A DNA stretch of 64,000 nucleotides from Anaeramoeba ignava (taxonomy: Eukaryota > Metamonada > Anaeramoebidae), in NCBI GenBank assembly GCA_028826165.1, contig JAPDFW010000070.1:1178501-1242500 (forward strand), written 5' to 3'. The notes under the pieces are model-generated. The model made no database searches. It saw nothing but the letters and a program-made list of their open reading frames with translations, and was not told the origin of the DNA. The position numbers were made by a program, and so were the translations under genes. Shown in pieces: positions 11,673 through 23,142 of the stretch. The first letter of the stretch is position 1; each line of letters begins with the position of its first letter.

Positions 11673-12321
11673 TTCTCTTCTATTTTTATTTATTTAATTT
11701 TTTTATTTAAATTTTTTTGTTAATTTTTTTTCAAATCATTTTTATCATTTTTGCTTTTAATTTTTTTTGTTTTTGTTTTTTTTTATTTTGTTTTTGTTTT
11801 TACTTCTTTTTTTTATTTTTGACTTTTTTTTTTATTTATTTTTATTTATTTTTATTTATTTGATGAATTGAAAAATTTTTCTTTTTGTTTTAATTATTTA
11901 TTTAATTAAATTTATTTAAATTTTTATTTTTATTTATTTTTATTAAAGTAAAATAAATTTTTCCCCTTAAAATGAAAATTTAAATTGAAAAAGGGGAATT
12001 CCAAAATTTATTTGACAATTTTTGTAAAATATCCAGTTTCCCCTTTTGATATTTGAATTCATTTTTTTTTCTCCTTTTTTTTTCTTTTAACAATTTATCA
12101 TTTTCTCTGACTTTAAATTAATAATTTATAACAATCTTATCTTTTTTTTTAATGAAATGAAAAAAAAATTGATGAATTTGGTTTTAATGAATGGATTTGT
12201 GTGGAAAAAATCAAAAAAAAATGATTGAAAAAAAGTAAAATCTTAAAATGGAATTTGAAAAAAAAAGGAAATTGGAAAGAAATCGGAAAAGATATTCCGA
12301 AATCAAGAATCAAAATGAATT
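11673..12321. other. Intergenic region, GDH promoter side
   Basis: About 650 bp, T-rich near GDH. Around 11960-12045 the only G/C blocks are TTTTTCCCCTT, AAAAAGGGGAA and TTTCCCCTTTT; the first two form an inverted pair about 30 bp apart, some 300 bp upstream of the GDH start. It could be regulatory. No coding sequence recognised. Confidence 0.4.
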
Positions 12322-13578
12322 TCAGTTGTTGTTGGTTTCTTTTTCATTTTGATCCTTCAAATGATTCATTAAAGTGATCTGTTTTTCGAGAGAATATTCT
12401 TGTTTTGGAGAGTTATAATGGAAATTAATGATGCAATTCTGGTTATTGGACAATAGAAAAATTGGTTTTGGATTCTCTTGATTTGAAGAATTGGATAGTA
12501 AAGAAGAAATATTATCAGAATTGAAGTTGAAATTGGTACTTTGTTTGATTGGATTTAAATGTAATGTGGAATCAATTTCTTTTTCTTGAGATAGGCTCAT
12601 GTGAAGATAAGGATCAAGACCTTTATCAGATCTATGGAAACTTTTGGTTTTTTTGATAGCAGTTGTACTAACTCCTGCTCGATGCATTTGGCTACATGAA
12701 CTTGCTCTGAAAGAATGTAAGGTTACATTATGGGTAATTCCTACAAACTTGGCACAATCTTTAACATAATCTCCCAATGTTTTTGGATGTATCGCTCCTT
12801 TGTGTATTGGCATTTTTTTAAAATTTCGATGTTTAATTGCTCTAAAAAAACGAGAATCTTCATTGTAAGGAACCTTGATTCGGAAGTTGTAATAACGAAG
12901 TATTAATTGGTAAGGATCTTTTGGATCTTCAGAATTTTGGAATAACTTAGCTGTTTTGGGTTTCCAATTTGGGTTTCCATAAATCACGTGATTGTTTTTT
13001 GACTCGCCTTGTGAGTAAACAATATATTTCATCCCATTGTCATCACAAAACTTGAGTTGTTCTAATCTAATCATTGTTAATTCTTCTGACCTTAGGCAGA
13101 GATGTTTCCCAAGAGAGAATAAAACCAAAACGGTAAAATGTTTAGGAATATCAATTGACAACTTATTGACTAATAGTTTTTGTTCGTCTACACTTAAAGG
13201 AATTGTTGATTCCACTCTTTTTGAAGGATCTTCCAGTATCATTTTCAATCGGTTTTCAACAGTATTGTGAATTGCAACTTCAGCCTTTGGAGATATCTGA
13301 AAACCTAAATCTACTTTTTCTTTGAGATACACCATTAGATTTGAGGAATAGGTTTTAAAAGTTTTTCCTGAATATTCTTCTTCCGGGGATAGTTTCAATT
13401 GTATCAAGAATTGACAAATTTTCTTCTGATGGTTCTCTTCTGTGAGTTTCAAATTCCTCTCGTTACAGTACTTTTCCCATTTTCTACCAATAACTCCTAT
13501 TGCTTTCTCTGTGTTTTCTGGTTTTTCTTTTTTAATAAATTCTTCGTAAGTTTTCTCTTCTTTTCTTTTTTTTGACAT
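12322..13578 (-). CDS. Tyrosine recombinase / Crypton-like integrase
   Basis: Predicted site-specific DNA strand-exchange enzyme using a tyrosine nucleophile. The first usable ATG is at 13578, giving 418 residues; longer readings upstream need a GTG start. An N-terminal basic segment and a SAM-like core-binding region (about 15-120) precede the catalytic domain. All five classic positions are visible: Arg163 in LCLRSEELTMIRL, His288 and Arg291 in TLHSFRASS, His315 in KSFHRSD, and the Tyr324 nucleophile in GLDPYLHM. The downstream pattern SQMHRAGVSTTAIKKT matches the helix before the nucleophile in the family. The last 90 residues are Asn/Ser-rich with no recognised domain. No reverse transcriptase or methylase is nearby, so Crypton-type or a domesticated gene is more likely than DIRS/Ngaro. 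A CAG|GTGAGT at 13626-13618 could mark a 5'-UTR intron. Confidence 0.8.
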   Translation of the reverse strand: MSKKRKEEKTYEEFIKKEKPENTEKAIGVIGRKWEKYCNERNLKLTEENHQKKICQFLIQLKLSPEEEYSGKTFKTYSSNLMVYLKEKVDLGFQISPKAEVAIHNTVENRLKMILEDPSKRVESTIPLSVDEQKLLVNKLSIDIPKHFTVLVLFSLGKHLCLRSEELTMIRLEQLKFCDDNGMKYIVYSQGESKNNHVIYGNPNWKPKTAKLFQNSEDPKDPYQLILRYYNFRIKVPYNEDSRFFRAIKHRNFKKMPIHKGAIHPKTLGDYVKDCAKFVGITHNVTLHSFRASSCSQMHRAGVSTTAIKKTKSFHRSDKGLDPYLHMSLSQEKEIDSTLHLNPIKQSTNFNFNSDNISSLLSNSSNQENPKPIFLLSNNQNCIINFHYNSPKQEYSLEKQITLMNHLKDQNEKETNNN

Positions 13579-13711
13579 TAGAAAAATGAAAAATTTTTTT
13601 TTTCGAAATTCTTTTATACTCACCTGTTTTTCAAAACAATGATCTTTTTTAAATTTTGAAATAAATTGAGCTTATAAATTCTGTGCGTTCATATATTATT
13701 TTCATTCCATT

Positions 13712-14126
<415 letters not shown>

Positions 14127-14311
14127 TTGTTATTGTTATTGTTATTGTTATAGTTAATTCTCCATTCCAATTTTTCCCTCAATTTTTACTCAATTTTTAA
14201 AATATCAAATTTCAGAAGAATTCTCATTTTTCCTCAAAAAAATAGATCTTAAGAATGGATTTGAAAAAAAAAGAAAAAAAAAGCTTTTATTTTTTTTTTA
14301 TCGATAAAACA

Positions 14312-14482
14312 GATATTTTATTTTGTTTTGAAAATAAAATTTCTTTATTTTTTGCTTATAATTTAACTCAATTATCCACTCGTCTGCGACTCGCTAGGAT
14401 AATTGGGTTCACTTCGTGAACCACATTAAATTACTCGCAAAAAATAAAATAAAAATTTATTTCCGAAAAAAAATAAAATATC
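14312..14482. repeat. 171-bp imperfect inverted repeat with a GC-containing core
   Basis: The left arm begins GATATTTTATTTT and passes through ATTTTTTGC, TATAATTTAA and CAATTATCC. The right arm carries GGATAATTG, TTAAATTA, GCAAAAAAT and ends AAAATAAAATATC, in mirrored order. The central loop ACTCGTCTGCGACTCGCTA contains a repeated ACTCG. The right arm has an additional perfect hairpin, GGTTCAC-TTC-GTGAACC. It is the only such structured, G+C-bearing patch for kilobases. It lies between the (AAT)n tract and satellite 2, about 0.75 kb upstream of the recombinase gene. It resembles a foldback/MITE element or a recombination site. Confidence 0.75.
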
Positions 14483-14489
14483 TTTAACT

Positions 14490-16706
14490 TATTTTATTTT
14501 TTATTTAATTTTTTAATAAGTTAATTTTTAATTTAATCCAATTTAATTTATTTTTTTTTTGCTTTTTTTTATTTATTTTTTTTTATTTAATTTTTTATTT
14601 AATTTATTAATGATTATAAATTAAATTATATCAATATTTTATTTTATTTTTATATTTATAAATTAATTTATTATAATTTATAAATAAAAATAGATTTAGA
14701 AATTAATATAAATTAATATCAAATATTTATTTAATTTTTATTTAATTTATTAATAATTTTAAATTAAATTATATCAATATTTTATTTTATTTTTATATTT
14801 ATAAATTAATTTATTATAAATTATAAATAAAAATAGATTTATAATTTAATATAAATTAATATCAAATATTTATTTAATTTTTATTTAATTTTTAATAATT
14901 TTAAATTAATTTATATCAATATTTTATTTTATTTTTATATTTATAAATTAATTTATTATAATTTATAAATAAAAATAGATTTAGAAATTAATATAAAATT
15001 AATATCAAATATTTATTTAATTTTTATTTAATTTATTAATAATTTTAAAATTAAATAATATTAATATTTTATTTTATTTTTATATTTATAAATTAATTTA
15101 TTATAATTTCTAAATAAAAATAGATTTAGAATTTAATATAAATTAATATCAAATATTTATTTAATTTTTATTTAATTTATTAATAATTTTAAATTAATTT
15201 ATATCAATAATTTATTTTATTTTTATATTTATAAATTAATTTATTACAATTTATAAATAAAAATAGATTTAGAAATTAATATAAATTAATATCAAATATT
15301 TATTTTAATTTTTATTTAATTTATTAATAATTTTAAATTAATTTATATCAATATTTTATTTTATTTTTATATTTATAAATTAATTTATTATAATTTTATA
15401 AATAAAAATAGATTTAGAAATTAATATAAATTAATATTAAATATTTATTTAATTTTTATTTAATTTATTAATAATTTTAAATTAAATTATATCAATATTT
15501 TATTTTATTTTTATATTTTATAAATTAATTTATTACAATTTATAAATAAAAATAGATTTAGAAATTAATATAAATTAATATTAAATATTTATTTAATTTT
15601 TATTTAATTTATTAATAATTTTAAATTAAATTATATTAATATTTTATTTTATTTTTATATTTATAAATTAATTTATTACAATTTATAAATAAAAATAGAT
15701 TTAAAAATTAATATAAATTAATATTAAATATTTATTTAATTTTTATTTAATTTTTAATAATTTTAAATTAAATTATATCAATAATTTATTTTATTTTTAT
15801 ATTTATAAATTAATTTATTATAATTTACAAATAAAAATAGATTTAGAAATTAATATAAATTAATATCAAATATTTATTTAATTTTTATTTAATTTATTAA
15901 TAATTTTAAATTAAATAATATCAATAATTTATTTTATTTTTATATTTATAAATTAATTTATTATAATTTCTAAATAAAAATAGATTTAGAAATTAATATA
16001 AATTAATATTAAATATTTATTTAATTTTTATTTAATTTTTAATAATTTTAAATTAAATTATATCAATATTTTATTTTATTTTTATATTTTTAAATTAATT
16101 TATTATAATTTACAAATAAAAATAGATTTAAAAATTAATATAAATTAATATTAAATATTTATTTAATTTTTTATTTAATTTATTAATAATTTTAAAATTA
16201 AATTATATCAATATTTTATTTTATTTTTATATTTATAAATTAATTTATTATAATTTACAAATAAAAATAGATTTAGAAATTAATATAAATTAATATCAAA
16301 TATTTATTTAATTTTTATTTAATTTTTAATAATTTTAAATTAAATTATATCAATATTTTATTTTATTTTTATATTTATAAATTAATTTATTATAATTTAC
16401 AAATAAAAATAGATTTAGAAATTAATATAAATTAATATTAAATATTTATTTAATTTTTTATTTAATTTTTTAATAGTTTTAAATTAATTTATATCAATAA
16501 TTTATTTTATTTTTATATTTATAAATTAATTTATTAATTAATTATTAATAAAAATAGATTTAGAAATTAATATAAATTAATATTAAATATTTATTTAATT
16601 TTTTATTTAATTTTTTAATAATTTTAAATTAATTTATATCAATATTTTATTTTATTTTTATATTTATAAATTAATTTATTAATTAATTATTAATTCAAAA
16701 TAGATT
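14490..16706. repeat. Satellite 2, left block, ~144-bp unit, about 15 copies
   Basis: Units are marked by AAAAATAGATTTA at about 14690, 14830, 14974, 15118, 15262, 15408, 15550, 15694, 15836, 15978, 16125, 16268, 16410, 16553 and 16700. Each unit also carries ATATCAATATTTTATTTTATTTT and AATATTTATTTAATTTTTA. The last two units share a variant TTAATTAATTATTAAT segment, also found at the start of the right block. Confidence 0.95.
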
Positions 16707-16853
16707 TAGAAATTCTGTTAGTTTTAATGAAAAAAGAAAAAAAATAGAAGAGAAGGTTTTTTTATGGAATCCAAAAAAATTTGGAAAAGGAGAGGAAGAA
16801 AAAATGATGAAAAAAAAATTTTTTCTCCATTTCATTTGAAAAGAAATTTCAAA

Positions 16854-17462
16854 TCAGTTTTTTGTAGGAACGAAATAGTATTCAATTTTATCAATTTTAG
16901 TGTTTTTGCTGAATAAAAATGTTTCTTGATCTTTATCTTTTTGCCCAATGGGAGATATGAAAGTATTTCCAAGACGAGATTTAGGTTCAAAAACATTGTT
17001 GACACTGAGATCACTCTCTCCATTATAAGTATCGAGCTCTCCAAAAACGGGACCCCAACCTTTAAAATCGGCGATAGCAAGTTTTGTTTGTTTATTTTGG
17101 ACTTTGAATTTTTGAGGAGGATCTCCTCTTGGATTCCTCAAAGTGAAAATGAAAGCTTGAGGATCGTTTATGTAGCGATTAGATGATTCCCAACCAATTG
17201 AGCTATATCCTCCAAATACGCATTCATCTTCGGAGTGCATGATGATTAATGTTTTGCCTTTTTTGTCACAAATTTTGTGAAAGTTACTAGGATCCATTTG
17301 GTTTTTTTCCCTTGATGCTTGTTCTCTTTCCATGGAATTGAAAAATTCATCATCATTGATCCATCTTTTGATTTTCTCGAAATCTTCTGGATTTGGTTCC
17401 AAAAGAGAATTTGGAAATACTTTTTTGTAAAAATTTTGTTTAGTCTCTAATGTGGCACGCAT
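16854..17462 (-). CDS. TLDc-domain protein
   Basis: A single-exon protein of 202 residues. The N-terminal 60 residues are charged (ETKQNFYKKVFPNS). The remainder matches a TLDc-type fold: FHKICDKKGKTLIIMHSEDE, then FGGYSSIGWES, AFIFTLRNP, KFKVQNKQTKLAI and GPVFGELDTYNGE. TLDc proteins in animals are linked to oxidative-stress protection and V-ATPase interaction; in protists they form large families of unknown role, so the function here is inferred only at family level. The gene with its flanks (about 16707-17660) sits inside satellite 2, splitting it into two blocks. It has normal coding composition and no introns. Confidence 0.75.
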   Translation of the reverse strand: MRATLETKQNFYKKVFPNSLLEPNPEDFEKIKRWINDDEFFNSMEREQASREKNQMDPSNFHKICDKKGKTLIIMHSEDECVFGGYSSIGWESSNRYINDPQAFIFTLRNPRGDPPQKFKVQNKQTKLAIADFKGWGPVFGELDTYNGESDLSVNNVFEPKSRLGNTFISPIGQKDKDQETFLFSKNTKIDKIEYYFVPTKN

Positions 17463-17665
17463 CGAAAAGAGAGAAAAAATGAGAAAGAAAAAAGAAAAAA
17501 AAGTTTAAAATAAACTTTGAATGCAGGCAAAATTTGATCAACAAAAATTTTCTTTGAATTCGTAGTGTGAAAAAGCCTTACCATTCACAAAGAGGAGTAA
17601 CATCTTGTCAAACTCTCAATTTCTCTTCAGATCAAATTGATCAAATTTCCACAAAATTTAAGTTC
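17463..17665 (-). promoter_or_regulatory. Upstream region of the TLDc gene
   Basis: About 200 bp of ordinary, moderately G+C-bearing DNA before satellite 2 resumes, containing ACAAAGAGGAGTAACATCTTG and a GATCAAATTGATCAAA direct repeat. It probably holds the promoter of the embedded TLDc gene. No specific element can be named. Confidence 0.35.
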
Positions 17666-17667
17666 AT

Positions 17668-19492
17668 TTTTTATTTAATTTTTTAATAATTTTAAATTAA
17701 ATAATATCAATAATTTATTTTATTTTTATATTTATAAATTAATTTATTAATTAATTATTAATAAAAATAGATTTAAAAATTAATATAAATTAATATCAAA
17801 TATTTATTTAATTTTTTATTTAATTTTTTAATAATTTTAAATTAAATAATATCAATATTTTATTTTATTTTTATATTTATAAATTAATTTATTATAATTT
17901 ATAAATAAAAATAGATTTAGAAATTAATATAAATTAATATCAAATATTTATTTAATTTTTTATTTAATTTATTAATAATTTTAAATTAAATTATATCAAT
18001 ATTTTATTTTATTTTTATATTTTTAAATTAATTTATTAATTAATTTATAAATAAAAATAGATTTAGAAATTAATATAAATTAATATCAAATATTTATTTA
18101 ATTTTTATTTAATTTATTAATAATTTTAAATTAATTTATATCAATAATTTTATTTTATTTTTATATTTATAAATTAATTTATTACAATTTACAAATAAAA
18201 ATAGATTTAGAAATTAATATAAATTAATATCAAATATTTATTTAATTTTTATTTAATTTTTAATAGTTTTAAATTAAATAATATCAATATTTTATTTTAT
18301 TTTTATATTTATAAATTAATTTATTAATTAATTATTAATTCAAAATAGATTTAGAAATTAATATAAATTAATATTAAATATTTATTAAATTTTTATTTAA
18401 TTTTTAATAATTTTAAATTAAATTATATCAATAATTTATTTTATTTTTATATTTATAAATTAATTTATTACAATTTATAAATAAAAATAGATTTAGAAAT
18501 TAATATAAATTAATATCAAATATTTATTTAATTTTTATTTTATTTTTAATAATTTTAAATTAAATAATATCAATATTTTATTTTATTTTTATATTTATAA
18601 ATTAATTTATTATAATTTATAAATAAAAATAGATTTAGAAATTAATATAAATTAATATTAAATATTTATTTAATTTTTTATTTAATTTATTAATAATTTT
18701 AAATTAAATTATATCAATAATTTATTTTATTTTTATATTTATAAATTAATTTATTATAATTTATAAATAAAAATAGATTTAAAAATTAATATAAATTAAT
18801 ATCAAATATTTATTTAATTTTTATTTAATTTATTAATAATTTTAAATTAAATTTATATCAATATTTTATTTTATTTTTATATTTATAAATTAATTTATTA
18901 CAATTTATAAATAAAAATAGATTTAAAAATTAATATAAATTAATATTAAATATTTATTTAAATTTTTATTTAATTTATTAATAATTTTTAAATTAATTTA
19001 TATCAATATTTTATTTTATTTTTATATTTATAAATTAATTTATTATAATTTATAAATAAAAATAGATTTAGAAATTAATATAAATTAATATCAAATATTT
19101 ATTTAATTTTTATTTATTTTTAATAATTTTAAATTAAATTATATCAATATTTTATTTTATTTTTATATTTATAAATTAATTTATTATAATTTATTAAATA
19201 AAAATAGATTTAGAAATTAATATAAATTAATATCAAATTTTTATTTAATTTTTTATTTAATTTATTAATAATTTTAAATTAAATTATATCAATATTTTAT
19301 TTTATTTTTATATTTATAAATTAATTTATTATAATTTATAAATAAAAATAGATTTAAAATTAATATAAATTAATATCAAATATTTATTTAATTTTTTATT
19401 TAATTTTTTAATAATTTTAAATTAAATTATATCAATATTTTATTTTATTTTTATATTTATAAATTAATTTATTAATTAATTATTAATTCAAA
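17668..19492. repeat. Satellite 2, right block, about 12 copies
   Basis: Same unit as 14490-16706, marked by AAAATAGATTTA at about 17766, 17911, 18056, 18201, 18345, 18489, 18632, 18774, 18919, 19066, 19207 and 19345. The first copies carry the same TTAATTAATTATTAAT variant found at the end of the left block, as if one array had been opened. The array ends 78 bp before the nicastrin ATG. Confidence 0.95.
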
Positions 19493-19569
19493 CCTATTCC
19501 CAAAAAAGAAAAAAAAGATTTTTCCAAAAATTCAAAATCATTTTTTCTTTTCCATTTGTTTAAAAAAAA

Positions 19570-21606
19570 ATGTGGAAAATAATATTAATATTATTATTAC
19601 TATTCATAAAAGAAACGCAAACTAAATCAATCCACGATACGATTTATCAAGACATTGGTGGGTTTACGGGAATGCAATTATTAAATAAAAACGGAGATTA
19701 TGGAGGAACAAGTGGATTTGATCCACTTTATGGAGAACTTTATTTAATTGAAGAAGAAAGCGATTTCGAAAAACTTATCAACGACCCACCATCTAAAAAG
19801 CTTGTGCTCGTTCTTAACGCAGAATTCTTTAGTTTGTTTGCAACTTCTCAATACAATTCACAAATTTGAATTTTTCTAATTTTAATGAACAAAATGAAAA
19901 GTTCTAAATATTTAGATCGTCTTCCGAACAAAATAACGATAGCAGGGGTGATTTTGCTCCCAGGAAACAAACCTGGAACGGGATACTCTCCAGAGATGAC
20001 TTACCCATTGAAGGCTTCCTCCTTGCATCCAGAGAGCGATTACGAATGGAATTCAATTGGAAATGGAGATCTTTATAAAAAATATTTTTTCCCTATTTTA
20101 ACGTTTCCACTTCAAGGAAATTTTCAATTTATCAAAGATATGGCAAAACAAAACAAAAGAGATCTTGAGTTTTTTGAACCACGAAATGGGGCTGTTTTTG
20201 ACATTTTCATGCAAGCAAACGAAGATTCAGAAACTTGTTTAAGAAGAAAAACATGTGTTCCAATTGGAGGTCAAAGTGTGTGGGGTTTTATCGGAGGAGA
20301 ATACAACAAGTCTAAGGAGTACATCATGATAACTACGCCTCTTGATACGCGGAGTTCCTTCCCTTATCTATCTCCTGGATCAGAGTTCCCATCTTCGGGA
20401 ATTGTTGCGCTACTAAGTGCAATTGACGGAATTATTTCCTTTGCCAATTCCAATAACGCAACGGAATTTTACTCTTCCCTTAAGCGCCAAATCATGTTTG
20501 GATTCTGGGACGGGGAAAGCTTTGGACACATTGGATCTCTTAAGTTCATAAACGATGTCAAATACTTCGATTGCAAAGAATGGAATGATTCTTCACACTC
20601 GTCTTGCAATCAGCCTTTTCGCTATTCAATGGCGTTCAAAGATCTTGATCTCTCGAAGTTGACAGAGATTATCGAGCCAAATCAGGTTGGTTTATACACA
20701 GGAAACCCAAACAACACGTACCAATCTCAACTTTATACACACTACGAAAAGGAAAATTTCCAAAGTTTAGTGCTTGCCGAGAAAATCATGATGGTCTCAA
20801 TCAACTCCTTGAAAATCATGAACCTCTCCACTGTGGAGTATCCAAGTCCGCACACTCCTGGTATTCCGCCCTCCTCGTCGGAATCTTTTGTGAGAAAAAT
20901 CAAATCAGATCTGCCTGTTGTGGTTCTTACTGATTATCCCAGTCAATTTTCAAATGCATTTTATTCAAGTGTCTTCGATGATATATTCAACATCGAGACT
21001 CAACAGATTGCTGGCGCTGCCTCTCTTTTGTTGAGAACGGTGTATATGGAAGCAACGGGTTGCAATCCAGAGGAAATCCCTGAAAATCTTGCAGTTAATG
21101 AGACATTTATTCGCGATCTTATGTTTTGCTTTTCGTTCACTTACTACTGCCAATATTTTGTGGATATTCTCGGCATTCCTTTTAATGTGCCTTCCTCGAA
21201 TTATCCTGGTCTGTTTTCTGATACAAATGTGCCGATTCGTTCAAAGTTCCTTCATGATTTTATTACTTATTTAACTTTGGTTCAAAAATCTTCAGAATTT
21301 CCTTCTTGCAAAAGTGGATATGACTGTAATTCTTCTGAAAATTGCATTGTTGGTAAGTGTTATCCACGAATTGTTTATTTTCATCCTTCTTATTCCAACA
21401 ATGTTGAGTATGATTATAAACAAAAAGAATATAAAGTTGTTGAATCTTATTTTCCAGATGATTTATGGGTTGAAAGTGATTGGAAGAAAATCCAAATCCA
21501 AGTTTATCAAGGAAATAGTAAAAATGTTGATATTTTGGTTTTTTGTGTTGGAATTTTTTTAATTTTATTGGATTGTTTTATGATTAAATTTTTCAAGTTG
21601 TTTTAA
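19570..21606 (+). CDS. NCSTN: Nicastrin (gamma-secretase subunit)
   Basis: Nicastrin is the large ectodomain subunit of gamma-secretase, the intramembrane protease complex of presenilin, APH-1 and PEN-2. The product is a type I membrane protein of about 656 residues: signal peptide (IILILLLLFIKETQ), a long ectodomain and a single C-terminal helix (VDILVFCVGIFLILLDCFMI) with a short tail. Family landmarks: GNGDLYKKYFFPI, ITTPLDTRSSFPYLSPGSE, the aminopeptidase-like segment IMFGFWDGESFGHIGS, and VVLTDYPSQFSNAFYSSVFDD. A TGA at 19867 interrupts the frame, which otherwise continues in phase. A 66-nt intron at 19836-19901 (donor GTTTGC, acceptor AAAAG) removes it and yields EFFSFSKYLDRLP, which aligns in length with other nicastrins. 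An 84-nt intron (19832-19915) is a second possibility. Human nicastrin is about 709 residues. No other gamma-secretase subunit is in the window. Confidence 0.9.
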
Positions 21607-21639
21607 AATAAAAACGATTTAAAACAAATAAAAATAAAA

Positions 21640-22095
21640 ACAATTTAAAAAGTGGAACAAAAAATAAAAATAAAAATAAAAAACAAAAATAAAAACAAAA
21701 AATAAAAATAAAAACAAAAACAATTTAAAAAGTGGAACAAAAAATAAAAAATAAAATAAATAAAAACAATTTAAAAAGTGGAACAAAAAACAAAATAAAA
21801 AAACAATTTAAAAAGTGGAACAAAAAATTTTTTTCTTATTTTTAAAAATAAAAATAAAACAATTTTAAAATAAAAATAAAAACAAAAATTTAAAAGTGGA
21901 ACAAAAATAAAAATAAAATTAAAAATAAAACAAAATAAAAATTTAAAAACAAAAATAAAAATAATTTAAAAATTTTATATTTAAAAATAATTTTAAAAAT
22001 TAAATTAACAAATAAAAATTTCTTTTTAAAACAAAAACAAAAATTTAAAAAATATTTAAAATTTAAAAAGTGGAACAAAAATTTTAAATTTAAAA
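21640..22095. repeat. Repeats of TTTAAAAAGTGGAACAAAAA
   Basis: Downstream of nicastrin, about six copies of an AAAAGTGGAAC-centred motif (near 21649, 21730, 21775, 21813, 21893, 22070) are spaced by AAAATA/AAACAA runs. The short L/F-rich minus-strand frame at 21890-22111 is an artefact of the A-runs. Confidence 0.7.
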
Positions 22096-22149
22096 ATAAA
22101 AATAAAAACAAAAAAAATTTTCATTTAAAATTATTTTAAAAATTTAATT

Positions 22150-23085
22150 ATGACCTCTCGTATTTCTTTTTCGAATAATTTTTAATTTAGATTAATATTT
22201 AAAATGTTTTAATTTAAAAATTTTTCTTATTTTAAAAAAATAATTATTTTTATATTAATTTTTTTTATTTTTTTTATTTCAATTTATTTCTTTTTAAATA
22301 CATTTTTAATTTAGATTAATATTTAAAATGTTTCTAAATATTAATTTTAAATTTAATTATAAATATAATTTAATTATTTTCTATTTAAAATTATTTTAAA
22401 AATTTAATTATTTTTTTATTTCAATTTATTTCTTTTTTAAATACATTTTTAATTTAGATTAATATTTAAAATGTTTCTAAATATTAATTTTAAATTTAAT
22501 TTTAAATATAATTTAATTATTTTTATATTTAAAATTATTTTAAAAATTTAATTAATTTTTTATTTTAATTTATTTCTTTTTTAAATACATTTTTAATTTA
22601 TATTAATATTTAAAATGTTTCTAAATAATAATTTTAAATTTAATTATAAATATAATTTAATTATTTTATATTTAAAATTATTTTAAAAATTTAATTAATT
22701 TTTTTATTTTAATTTATTTCTTTTTAAATTAATTTTTAATTTATATTAATATTTAAAATGTTTCTAAATATTAATTTTAAATTTAATTATAAATATAATT
22801 TAATAATTTTATATTTAAAATTATTTTAAAAATTTAATTTAATTTTTTATTTTAATTTTATTTCTTTTTAAATACATTTTTAATTTATATTAATATTTAA
22901 AATATTTCTAAATATTAATTTTAAATTTAATTTTAAATTTAATTTAATTATTTTATATTTAAAATTATTTTAAAAATTTAATTAATTTTTTTATTTTAAT
23001 TTTATTTCTTTTTTAAATACATTTTAATTTATATTAATATTTAAAATGTTTCTAAATATTAATTTTAAATTTAATTTTAAATTTA
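22150..23085. repeat. Satellite 3, ~143-bp unit, about 7 copies
   Basis: Units are marked by ATTAATATTTAAAATGTTT at about 22192, 22317, 22460, 22603, 22742, 22888 and 23035. Each also carries TAAATTTAATTATAAATATAA and CAATTTATTTCTTTTTAAATAC. It ends about 60 bp before the HIRA ATG, so it forms that gene's upstream region. The sequence is unrelated to satellites 1 and 2 although the unit length is similar. Confidence 0.9.
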
Positions 23086-23142
23086 ATTTTTTCATTTTTC
23101 ATTTTCATTTTTTATTTTTCATTCTTATTAATTAAATTAAAA

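Noticed and set aside
13579-13623. N-terminal extension of the recombinase from GTG
   Set aside because: A GTG start is unlikely in a nuclear gene, and this stretch begins exactly at a CAG|GTGAGT donor-like site; I tested an upstream coding exon and found an in-frame stop without an ATG.
14370-14435. tRNA-like gene in the GC island (GGTTCACTTC resembling a B box)
   Set aside because: No acceptor stem, anticodon arm or A box in proper spacing; it is better explained as part of an inverted repeat.
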